64,000 nucleotides of DNA, from positions 186,001 to 250,000 of the forward strand of contig NZ_VTRS01000002.1 in the NCBI RefSeq assembly GCF_008641065.1, read 5' to 3'. A model generated the notes under the pieces. That model did not search any database and had not been told where the DNA came from. It was given only the letters and a program-made list of their open reading frames with translations. This document shows positions 36,257 to 43,445 of this stretch, piece after piece. This DNA is from Rhabdaerophilum calidifontis. Lineage in GTDB: Bacteria; Pseudomonadota; Alphaproteobacteria; Rhizobiales; Beijerinckiaceae. A program made the translations under genes and the position numbers. Each line of letters starts with the position of its first letter. Position 1 is the first letter of the stretch.

Positions 36257-36904
36257 TTGGATTCGTCGCCTGAACATTCCGCGCTTGACGCGATCCTTGC
36301 AGGCTATGCCTGCGGCACGCTGTCTCCGGCCCTGCATGCGCTGGTCGGCGCGCATCTGGAACTGTCGCCGCGCAACCGCGCCTTTGTCACCGCGCTGGAA
36401 ACCACGCTCGGCCGCGTAGCCCTCGCCCGTGGCGATCTGCCCTGCGCGGGCGGCATCCGGCGTCGTGAGGCCCGCCTCGACGCGATCTTCGCGCTTCCCG
36501 GCGTCGAACCCTCCACGCCCTGCGCGATCACGCCGGGGCCGCTGCGGCATTTCCTCGGCAAGCCGCTCGACGCGCTCGAATATCGCCCCGTCCTCCCCGG
36601 CATCCGCGAATGCCGGCTCGATGGCGGCGAGGACACACGCGCCGTGCTCTATCGCATCCGGCCGGGCCGGAAGATGCCGCAGCACAGCCATGAGGGAATG
36701 GAAGTGACCCTGGTGCTCAAGGGCGGCTTCCGTGATGAGGCCGGCCATTTCCGGCGCGGCGACATCGTCGTGGCCGACGAGCATCTCGATCACGTCCCGG
36801 TTGCCGATCCGGACGAGGAATGCATCTGCTTCGCCGTGCTCGACGCGCCGCTCAAGCTCACCGGGCCGTTCGGGCGCCTGATCAACCGCTTCGTGCGCCA
36901 TTGA
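36257..36904 (+). CDS. ChrR-type anti-sigma factor homologue with cupin domain
   Basis: A 215-residue homologue of ChrR, the zinc protein that holds the sigma factor RpoE inactive until singlet oxygen appears. The N-terminal anti-sigma part keeps H7 and H33, but the two zinc cysteines expected in H-x3-C-x2-C are S37 and N40. The C-terminal cupin keeps its metal set H143, H145, E149 and H179, each exactly two positions from the ligands of R. sphaeroides ChrR. The TTG at 36257 is taken as start: GGGGAAG lies 6 nt upstream, and the only upstream ATG (36146) falls inside the ECF promoter. No sigma factor gene is adjacent. The last base pairs overlap the SDR start. Confidence 0.85.
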   Translation: MDSSPEHSALDAILAGYACGTLSPALHALVGAHLELSPRNRAFVTALETTLGRVALARGDLPCAGGIRRREARLDAIFALPGVEPSTPCAITPGPLRHFLGKPLDALEYRPVLPGIRECRLDGGEDTRAVLYRIRPGRKMPQHSHEGMEVTLVLKGGFRDEAGHFRRGDIVVADEHLDHVPVADPDEECICFAVLDAPLKLTGPFGRLINRFVRH

Positions 36905-37695
36905 CCCAGCCGAGGCCCGCGACACCGGCGGATGGGCTGTTCTGGATCACCGGCGCGAGTTCCGGCATCGGCCGGGCCGTCGCCATCGAAGCCTCTCGAC
37001 GCGGCTGGCGCGTGGTTGCCACCGCGCGCCGGGGCGAGGATCTCGTCCGCCTCGCATCGGACGCCGAAGGCCCCGGCGCGATCATCCCGGCCGCGGCGGA
37101 CGTGACCGAGCCGTCCGGGCTCGCCGATCTTGTGGCGCGGATCGAGGCGGAGCACGGACCGGTCGTGCGCGCCTTCCTCAATGCCGGGCTCTACCTGCCG
37201 GTGCGTGCCGTGCCGTTCGAGGCCGAAAAATTCCATCGCAGCTTCGCCGTCAATCTCGGCGGCACGGTCAACGGCCTCGCCGCCGTGCTGCCGCGCATGG
37301 CGGCGCGCGGTTTCGGGCAGATCGCGATCAACGCCTCCGTCGCGGGCTATTCCGGCCTGCCGACCTCGGCCGCCTATGGTGCCACCAAGGCCGGGCTGAT
37401 CAACCTCGCGGAGAGCCTGAAGTTCGATTGCGACAATCGCGGCATCCTGATCCAGATCGTCAATCCCGGCTTCGTCCGCACGCCGGCGACCGATGTGAAC
37501 CCGTTCCCGATGCCGTTTCTCCAGCCGGTCGAGCGCGCGGCGCAACGGGTGCTCGACGGCATGGCGCGGCCCGGATTCGAGATCGCCTTTCCGCGTCGCT
37601 TCGCCTATCTCCTCAAGCTGCTGCGTCTGCTGCCGCACAGCCTCTATTTCCCGCTCGTCGCCCGCGCCACCGGCTGGCGCGACCGGGTCGATTGA
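36901..37695 (+). CDS. Short-chain dehydrogenase/reductase
   Basis: A 264-residue classical SDR with cofactor motif ITGASSGIG, the NAG-type strand (FLNAGLYLP), catalytic serine in INASVAGYSG and the active-site YGATK. The arginine after the second strand (ATARRGED) suggests NADP(H). It starts at a TTG that overlaps the ChrR-like stop codon (TTGA), so it is probably translated by coupling and belongs to the same regulon. It ends 3 nt from the convergent Cfa-like gene. SDR genes are frequently found in ChrR-regulated photo-oxidative stress clusters. The substrate is unknown; a fatty or aldehyde product of lipid oxidation is possible. Confidence 0.88.
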   Translation: MTQPRPATPADGLFWITGASSGIGRAVAIEASRRGWRVVATARRGEDLVRLASDAEGPGAIIPAAADVTEPSGLADLVARIEAEHGPVVRAFLNAGLYLPVRAVPFEAEKFHRSFAVNLGGTVNGLAAVLPRMAARGFGQIAINASVAGYSGLPTSAAYGATKAGLINLAESLKFDCDNRGILIQIVNPGFVRTPATDVNPFPMPFLQPVERAAQRVLDGMARPGFEIAFPRRFAYLLKLLRLLPHSLYFPLVARATGWRDRVD

Positions 37696-37698
37696 TGC

Positions 37699-38931
37699 TC
37701 ATGCGGGCCGGTAGACGAGTTGGCGCACGTCGATCGTGCCGATCTCGAACCCGGCTTCGCAATAGCTGAGATAATAGCGCCAGAGCCGCCGGAACGGCGT
37801 GTCGAACCCGAGAGGGACGAGCCTCGGCCAGGCGGCTTCGAAGGATTGGCGCCAATGCCGCAGCGTCTCGGCGTAATCGCGGCCGAAGATGCGCTCGCTT
37901 TCGAGCGTGAATCCGGCCGCGCCGGCGAGATCGGCGAGGCGCCCCGGCGCGGGCAGCATGCCGCCGGGGAAGATATGCCGGCGGATGAAATCGACATTGC
38001 GCCGGTAATCCTCGAAGAACCGGTCCTGGATGGTGATGATCTGCAGCCCCGCGCGGCCGCCCGGCCGCAGGCGCTCCGCCAGCACCGCGAAGAAGCCCGG
38101 CCAGTAGCGCTCACCGACCGCCTCGAACATCTCGATCGAGCCGATGGCATCGAAGCGCCCCGTGATGTCCCGGTAATCCTGGAGGCGGATTTCGACCCGC
38201 TCGCCGAGCCCGGAGGCGCGGATCCGCGCCTCGGCATAAGCGTGCTGCGCGCGGCTGATCGTCACCGCGGTGACGCGCGCGCCGTGCTCGCGTGCGAGAT
38301 ATTCGGCGAACCCGCCCCAGCCGCAGCCGATCTCGAGCACGTGATCGCCGGGCCGGACGCGCATGCCTTCGGCAAGCACGCGGTATTTGCGGGTCTGCGC
38401 GGCTTCGAGATCGTTGTCCCCCGGCGCGAACAGCGCCGAGGAATAGGTCATCGAGGGGTCGAGCCAATGGCCGTAGAAGGCGTTGCCGAGGTCGTAATGC
38501 GCCGAGATGTTGCGGCGCGCGCCGGCGCGGCTGTTGCGGTTGAGGATCAGGTGCCGGAAGCGCAGCGCGAGCCGCGTCAGCGGTGCCCGCGCGAGGAAAT
38601 CCTGCGCGAGCTCGGCATTCGCCGCGAACAACGCGAGCACGGCGGTGACATCCGGGCTGTCCCAGTCGCCGTCGCGATAGCTTTCGCCGAGGCCGACATC
38701 GCCCTTGATGAGCGCGCGCCGCGCGAAGCGCCAGGCGGCGACGCGGATCTCGGCCGACGGGCCGGGGCACCCGGTCTCGATCCGGAAGCGGCTGCCGTCC
38801 GGCAGCGTCACCTCGGCCGTGCCGACGCGGATCCCGGTCAGGAAGCGCAGGGCGAGGCGCGTCGCGCGCGGCAGCCGGGCGAGCAGGCGCGGCGCGTTCT
38901 GCGCATCGAGCAGGATCGGCTGCGGGCTCAT
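37699..38931 (-). CDS. Cyclopropane-fatty-acid synthase-like lipid methyltransferase
   Basis: A 410-residue SAM-dependent enzyme of the cyclopropane/mycolic acid synthase family that methylates unsaturated acyl chains of membrane phospholipids. The SAM site VLEIGCGWGGFAEYL is intact, preceded by HYDLGNAFYGHWLDPSMTYS, the family signature. It is the last gene of an operon with photolyase, a flavoprotein and DUF1365, and its start overlaps the DUF1365 stop (ATGA). Relatives in RpoE-ChrR regulons act in modified-fatty-acid synthesis during photo-oxidative stress. Whether the product here is a cyclopropane, methyl-branched or furan chain is not decided by sequence. Confidence 0.9.
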   Translation of the reverse strand: MSPQPILLDAQNAPRLLARLPRATRLALRFLTGIRVGTAEVTLPDGSRFRIETGCPGPSAEIRVAAWRFARRALIKGDVGLGESYRDGDWDSPDVTAVLALFAANAELAQDFLARAPLTRLALRFRHLILNRNSRAGARRNISAHYDLGNAFYGHWLDPSMTYSSALFAPGDNDLEAAQTRKYRVLAEGMRVRPGDHVLEIGCGWGGFAEYLAREHGARVTAVTISRAQHAYAEARIRASGLGERVEIRLQDYRDITGRFDAIGSIEMFEAVGERYWPGFFAVLAERLRPGGRAGLQIITIQDRFFEDYRRNVDFIRRHIFPGGMLPAPGRLADLAGAAGFTLESERIFGRDYAETLRHWRQSFEAAWPRLVPLGFDTPFRRLWRYYLSYCEAGFEIGTIDVRQLVYRPA

Positions 38932-39719
38932 CGCGGTTCCGGCTCCGCAGGGGCACGATGGACGGCGATGCCCTTGAACCAGAGCCGCAGCGCCTCGAAA
39001 TGGATGCCGAGCACGACCTTGATCGTCATCAGCGGCATGGTGAGCGCGAGGCGCAGGCAGGCGGCATCGCTGAGCGGCAGCGCCGTTCCGGTGAACGTCG
39101 CGGCGAGAATCGGGCCATCCGCGTCGGTTTCGAGAATGCGCACGGCCACGTCCCGCGTGCCGGGCGGACGCAGGCGGAAATGGTAGCGCATCACCGGGCC
39201 GAGGAAGGGCGAGACATGGAAGCGCTTCTCGGCCTCCTGGCGGATGCCCGCCGCGCTCGCCTCGCCCGCGCGCAGCGGCGCGACATAGCTGTGGCGCCCG
39301 CCGAAGGTGTTGCGTACCTCGTAGACGATCCCGATCAGCCGCTCCGCCGCGTCATAGGCGAAATAGACCGCGAGCGGGTTGAACACGAAGCCGAGCACGC
39401 GCGGATGGCAGAGCAGCAGCACCCGTGCGACCGGTGTCGCGAGCCCGGCATCTGCGAGCAGGCGCCGCGCCGCGGCGGCCGGATCGGTCTCGCCCGGCGC
39501 GCCATGATCACGCGGCGAGAAGCCGATCAGGTTGAATCGCCCGACCGAGAACAACCGCGCGAGCCGCCCGGCCGCGTCGAGCCGGTCGAGATCGACGAGC
39601 AGCGAGAACACCGAATAGCGGAAGCGGTGCGGCGCCGGCCGCATGCGCTGGTGCATCACCGCTCCGGTGTAGAAGAGCGCCGGCGCTGTGGGCGGCGGGA
39701 AGGGAAGGGCGGTATCCAT
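38928..39719 (-). CDS. DUF1365 family protein
   Basis: A 263-residue protein of the DUF1365 family. Motifs seen are YTGAVMHQRMRPAPHRFRY at the start, FNPLAVYFAYD, YEVRNTFGGRHSYV and FHVSPFL. Its activity is not established, but it nearly always sits between a flavin amine-oxidase-like gene and a Cfa-like methyltransferase, as here, which points to a role in modifying membrane fatty acids. Its start is 8 nt after the flavoprotein stop codon and its end overlaps the Cfa-like start by four bases. The ATG at 39719 gives a compact protein; the longer open frame upstream overlaps the flavoprotein gene. Confidence 0.85.
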   Translation of the reverse strand: MDTALPFPPPTAPALFYTGAVMHQRMRPAPHRFRYSVFSLLVDLDRLDAAGRLARLFSVGRFNLIGFSPRDHGAPGETDPAAAARRLLADAGLATPVARVLLLCHPRVLGFVFNPLAVYFAYDAAERLIGIVYEVRNTFGGRHSYVAPLRAGEASAAGIRQEAEKRFHVSPFLGPVMRYHFRLRPPGTRDVAVRILETDADGPILAATFTGTALPLSDAACLRLALTMPLMTIKVVLGIHFEALRLWFKGIAVHRAPAEPEPR

Positions 39720-39727
39720 GGCGCGGC

Positions 39728-41029
39728 TCACTCGGCCGCCGCCGGCATGCGCGCCGTGGCGGGCACATGGTCGGCGATCAGCCGCTCCGCCGCTGCATAG
39801 CCGCTCCGGAGCCCGTCCTCGTGGAACCCGTATCCGGCCCAGGCGCCGGCGAAATAGACCCCGCCATTGCCCTGCAGGCGCGGCAGCGCCGCCTGCGCGG
39901 CGATGGCCGCCGCGTCGAACTGGGGATGCGCATAGCTGTAGCGCCCGAAGACGCATTCCGCCGCGGGCGGCTCCGGCGGATTGAGGCTGACGAAAACCGG
40001 CCGTGCCGGGTCGAGCCCCTGGAGCCGGTTCATCCAATAGGTGATGGCGACAGGGCGCGCGTCGGAACCGGGCCCGCGGAGCACGTTCCAGGCCGCCCAG
40101 GCGGCGCGGCGGCGCGGCATCAGCCGCACATCCCGGTGCAGGTAGACATCATTGGCCGCATGCCGGATGGCGCCGAGAACCGCACGCTCCTCGGGCCGCG
40201 GCGCGTCGAGAAGCGCCAGCGCCTGATCGGCATGCGTCGCGAGGAGGACCGCGTCGAACAGCGTTCGCTCGCCGTGCTCGGTCGCAAGCTCGACGCCTTC
40301 CGGGCGCCGCCGCACGGCGACGATCGCGGTGTTGCAACGCAATTCATGACCCGAGGCGGCCTGGAGGCGGTCGACATAGGCGCGGCTGCCGCCGGTGACG
40401 GTGCGCCAGGCGGGGCGGCTGGCATGAAGCAGGCGGTGATTGTCGAAGAAGCGCAGGAACCGCTCCGCCGGAAAATCGAGCACGTCCCGCGCCGGCATCG
40501 ACCAGATTGCGGCACCCATCGGCAGGATGTAATTGTCGCGGAAATCCGCGCCGAGCCGCTCACGCGCGAGGAACCCGGCGAGCGTCTCCGTTCCGATCCT
40601 CCCCGTATCGAGCGCCTTCCGCGCCGCGCGGTTGAAGCGCAGGATGTCGCCCAGCATCCGCCAGAAGCGCGGCGAGACGAGATTCTCCGGCTGGGCGAAC
40701 AGGCTTCGCAGCCGGTTCCGGTCCTGTCCCGACCATTCGAAGGCGCCGCCATCGAGGGAGAGCGAGAAGCTCATCTCGGAAGGCTGGGTGGGAACGCCGA
40801 GTTCCGTGAACAGGGCATCGAGCAGCGGATAGTTCAGCCGGTTATAGACGATGAACCCGGTATCGACCGTCATTCGCGCGCCGTCATACGCGATATCGAC
40901 CGTCGCGGCGTGCCCGCCGGGTCGTGCCGATTTCTCGAACAGGGTCACGGCCCGCGCGCCGAATTGCCGCGTCAGGCGATAGGCGGCGCCGTGCCCGGCG
41001 ATGCCGCTGCCGATGATTGCGATCCGCAT
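39728..41029 (-). CDS. FAD-dependent amine-oxidase-like protein (COG2907 type)
   Basis: A 433-residue flavoprotein with the dinucleotide-binding N-terminus IAIIGSGIAGHGAAYRL, the second FAD motif FEKSARPGGHA and the C-terminal FAD loop YFAGAWAGYGFHEDGLRSG. It belongs to the amine-oxidase/desaturase-like group that travels with DUF1365 and Cfa-like genes. A desaturase or oxidase acting on methylated acyl chains is the best guess; this is inference from gene neighbours. It starts 23 nt after the photolyase stop and lies 8 nt before DUF1365. Confidence 0.87.
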   Translation of the reverse strand: MRIAIIGSGIAGHGAAYRLTRQFGARAVTLFEKSARPGGHAATVDIAYDGARMTVDTGFIVYNRLNYPLLDALFTELGVPTQPSEMSFSLSLDGGAFEWSGQDRNRLRSLFAQPENLVSPRFWRMLGDILRFNRAARKALDTGRIGTETLAGFLARERLGADFRDNYILPMGAAIWSMPARDVLDFPAERFLRFFDNHRLLHASRPAWRTVTGGSRAYVDRLQAASGHELRCNTAIVAVRRRPEGVELATEHGERTLFDAVLLATHADQALALLDAPRPEERAVLGAIRHAANDVYLHRDVRLMPRRRAAWAAWNVLRGPGSDARPVAITYWMNRLQGLDPARPVFVSLNPPEPPAAECVFGRYSYAHPQFDAAAIAAQAALPRLQGNGGVYFAGAWAGYGFHEDGLRSGYAAAERLIADHVPATARMPAAAE

Positions 41030-41052
41030 TCCGCCCCCTTGGTTCCGGCCGC

Positions 41053-42531
41053 TCAGGCCGGCATTTCGGTGCCGCCCGAGATCGCCTCGAACGCGGCGAG
41101 CGCCCTGGCCCGCGCGCGCTCATGGCTGACGATCGGCGCGGGATAGGTCGACCCGAGGGATATACTCGCGCCGGCAAGGATCGGATGAGGTGCTTCCCAT
41201 GGCCGGTGAATGAAGGCCGGCGGCAGGCCGGCCAGTTCGGGCACGAAGCGGCGGATATAGGCGCCGTCGGGGTCGAATTTCGCACCCTGCGTGATGGGGT
41301 TGAAGATGCGGAAATACGGCGCCGCATCGGCGCCCGAGCCGGCGACCCATTGCCAGCTCGCGGCATTGCTGGCGGGATCGGCGTCGCAGAGCGTGTCCCA
41401 GAACCAGGCCTCGCCGGCGCGCCAATCGATCATCAGGTGCTTGATCAGGAATGAGGCCACGATCATGCGTACGCGGTTGTGCATGGTGCCGGTCTGCCAC
41501 AATTCCCGCATCCCGGCATCGACGATCGGGTAGCCGGTGCGACCGCGCTTCCAGGCCGCAAGCGCCGCACCGTCTTCCTGCCAGGGGAAGACGTCGAACT
41601 TGCGCTGGTAATTCGCCGTCGCGAGATCGGGGTAATGGTAGAGCAGGTGGTAGGAGAATTCGCGCCAGCCCAGTTCGGCAAGGAATTTCTCGACATCGCG
41701 GCCAGAGGCCGGGCTTCGGCCCGCCCGCGCCGCAAATTCGACCGCGTGCCAGACCTGGCGCGGCGAGATCTCCCCGAAGGCGAGATGCGGCGAAAGCCGC
41801 GAGGTGGCGGCGAGGTCCGGCCGGTCGCGGTTCCCGGCATAGCCGGCGAGGCCGCCATCGAGAAACGCGTCGAGCCGCGCCGCCGCACCGGCCTCGCCCG
41901 GCATCCAGGCGGCGCGCAATCCGCCCGCCCAATCCGGCGTGGTCGGCAGCAGCGCAAGCGTGCCGAGATCCGTCTCGCCCGGCAGAGCGGGGCATGGGCC
42001 CGGAGGCGGCAGCCGCGCCGGCACCGGCAGCGGCATGGCGGGCGGACCCATGGCGCAGGCCGCGCGCCAGAACGGCGAGAACACGCGCATCGGCCCGCCG
42101 GCCTTCGAGCGGATCTGCCATGGTTCGTGGAGAAGATGACTGTTGAAGCTCTCGGCCCTTATCCCCGCATCGCGGAGCCCGGCCTTGATCGCGCCGTCGA
42201 GATCGCGCTCGGCGCCCCCGTAGCGCCGCGACCAGGTGACGAGATCGGCCCCGAGCGCGCCCGCGATCGCGGGAACCAGCCTACGGGCTTCACCGCGCGC
42301 GATCACGAGCCGGCCACCGCGCGCCGCGAGCGATTCGTCGAGCCGCGCGAGCGAATGGTGCAGCCACCAGCGGGCCGCGCCGCCCCGCGCGCGCAGGCCG
42401 GGATCGGTCTCGTCGATGAAGAGTGTTATGAGCCGCTCTGCTTCCGCCGCTGCGAGCAGGGCGGGGTTATCCGCAAGGCGGAGATCGTTGCGGAACCAGT
42501 GCAGCGCAAGCCGAGCGGAGGAATCGGTCAT
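41053..42531 (-). CDS. phrB: Deoxyribodipyrimidine photolyase (class I/cryptochrome family)
   Basis: A 492-residue light-driven DNA repair enzyme that splits cyclobutane pyrimidine dimers. The N-terminal antenna domain begins LHWFRNDLRLADNP. The FAD domain includes WREFSYHLLYHYPD, RTGYPIVDAGMRELWQTG, MHNRVRMIVASFL and SQW-like NAASWQWVAGSGADAAPYFRIFNP, all signatures of CPD photolyases. It heads the operon with the flavoprotein, DUF1365 and Cfa-like genes, a grouping known from RpoE/ChrR photo-oxidative stress regulons. The ATG at 42531 starts the antenna domain exactly; no ECF promoter like that of the ChrR-like gene was found in the 104-nt gap above it, which does hold a 12-bp palindrome CCTGAATTCAGG (42596-42607). 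Confidence 0.93.
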   Translation of the reverse strand: MTDSSARLALHWFRNDLRLADNPALLAAAEAERLITLFIDETDPGLRARGGAARWWLHHSLARLDESLAARGGRLVIARGEARRLVPAIAGALGADLVTWSRRYGGAERDLDGAIKAGLRDAGIRAESFNSHLLHEPWQIRSKAGGPMRVFSPFWRAACAMGPPAMPLPVPARLPPPGPCPALPGETDLGTLALLPTTPDWAGGLRAAWMPGEAGAAARLDAFLDGGLAGYAGNRDRPDLAATSRLSPHLAFGEISPRQVWHAVEFAARAGRSPASGRDVEKFLAELGWREFSYHLLYHYPDLATANYQRKFDVFPWQEDGAALAAWKRGRTGYPIVDAGMRELWQTGTMHNRVRMIVASFLIKHLMIDWRAGEAWFWDTLCDADPASNAASWQWVAGSGADAAPYFRIFNPITQGAKFDPDGAYIRRFVPELAGLPPAFIHRPWEAPHPILAGASISLGSTYPAPIVSHERARARALAAFEAISGGTEMPA

Positions 42532-42635
42532 GATGCCGAAATACGCCTTACGCGCGCCGGCGGAAGGGGGTGCGACGATCCGCACGCACGGGGCACCTGA
42601 ATTCAGGCCGGCCGGACAAGAATGGCGCGGAAAAA

Positions 42636-42711
42636 TGGCTCCTCGAGTAGGACTCGAACCTACGACCCAGCGATTAACAGTCGCTTGCTCTACCGACTGA
42701 GCTATCGAGGA
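42636..42711 (-). tRNA. tRNA-Asn (anticodon GTT)
   Basis: A 76-nt cloverleaf on the minus strand with encoded CCA. Acceptor strands TCCTCGA and TCGAGGA pair, the anticodon loop reads CTGTTAA (anticodon GTT) and the T-arm contains GGTTCGAGTCC. Five T residues follow the CCA, a likely terminator tail. Confidence 0.97.
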
Positions 42712-42887
42712 ATGGAGGCAGGCGTGTAGCGAAATTCTCGGCAAAAGGCAAATGGGATTCTCCGAATTCCCGCGCCGTGCGGCGGGCCCGGCCGTCCGGA
42801 CGCCGGACGGGCGAAAAATGAACCCTTTGGCCCGCTTCACGGTTGCGTGAAGGGCGCCCCGGGGCTAAGAGGCCGTCTTCGCCCAAC

Positions 42888-42961
42888 GGCCTCGTGGCGG
42901 AGTGGTTACGCAGAGGACTGCAAATCCTTGTACGGGGGTTCGATTCCCTCCGAGGCCTCCA
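42888..42961 (+). tRNA. tRNA-Cys (anticodon GCA)
   Basis: A 74-nt cloverleaf with encoded CCA. Acceptor strands GGCCTCG and CGAGGCC pair, the anticodon loop is CTGCAAA (GCA), and the T-arm contains GGTTCGATTCC. Its 3' end is duplicated at 43322-43337, so it has served as the integration site of a mobile element. Confidence 0.97.
42946..42961. mobile_element. Attachment site copy within tRNA-Cys 3' end (attL)
   Basis: CCCTCCGAGGCCTCCA, the last 16 bases of tRNA-Cys, is repeated exactly 376 bp downstream. tRNA 3' ends are the classic target of tyrosine integrases. Confidence 0.85.
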
Positions 42962-42969
42962 TCCCATTT

Positions 42970-43337
42970 TCAGGTGCTTGAATTTTCTTTTGTTTTTGCG
43001 CCGATTGGGACACCCTGGGCAAAGGTATCCCAATCGGTGTTCTTCGGACGTTCGGACAGAAGCATGATCGCTGATGCGGAAAGGCGCGCGCGATTCGCCT
43101 CTCGGGTATAAATCGCCGCCTCCTTCGGGTCCTTCCAGCCAAAAACTGCCATAAGCTGATGCTCGCTCGCGCCGGCGTTGGCCAGGCGGGTTGCCGCGGC
43201 TTTTCTGAGGACATGGGCGGAGCCGGGGCACCCGGCCTCATCGCATCGCGCGCGGAACCATTGCCCGGCGCTCTTGATCGAGAATGCCTGCCCCGCCTCG
43301 GTCCGCACGAAAAGCATCTGCCCCTCCGAGGCCTCCA
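42970..43337 (-). pseudogene. Tyrosine recombinase (phage integrase) remnant, C-terminal catalytic part
   Basis: About 115 codons that encode the end of an integrase catalytic domain: an HVLRKAAATRLANAG segment with the His and Arg of the HxxR motif, then a W in FGWKDPKEAAIYTREANR with the nucleophile tyrosine. Everything upstream (the arm-binding and core-binding domains and the first catalytic arginine) is missing. The reading frame runs back exactly into the second copy of the 16-bp attachment sequence and there it stops being integrase-like. The 3' end lies 9 bp from tRNA-Cys and is AT-rich. An internal inverted repeat, CCGATTGGGA (43001-43010) with TCCCAATCGG (43028-43037), is present. 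The element is deleted and immobile. Confidence 0.88.
43322..43337. mobile_element. Second attachment site copy (attR)
   Basis: An exact 16-bp direct repeat of the tRNA-Cys 3' end (CCCTCCGAGGCCTCCA). Together with 42946-42961 it bounds a 360-bp remnant that contains only the integrase tail. Confidence 0.85.
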
Positions 43338-43339
43338 AT

Positions 43340-43384
43340 CCTGCTTTCCGTGGCCCTGCTTTGTGCGGCCTTGCTTTCGCGGCG
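43340..43384. repeat. Three tandem 15-bp repeats next to the attachment site
   Basis: CCTGCTTTCCGTGGC (43340-43354), CCTGCTTTGTGCGGC (43355-43369) and CTTGCTTTCGCGGCG (43370-43384) are imperfect head-to-tail copies sharing the core TGCTTT, two bases outside the second attachment copy and 61 bp upstream of pcm. They could be arm-type recombinase sites, an upstream regulatory array for pcm, or slippage products. Confidence 0.65.
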
Positions 43385-43445
43385 CGTCTCGCGCAAAAGC
43401 GCCGGCGGGGGCGATGTCCTTGATCGATGAACCCGGGAGCGAGCG

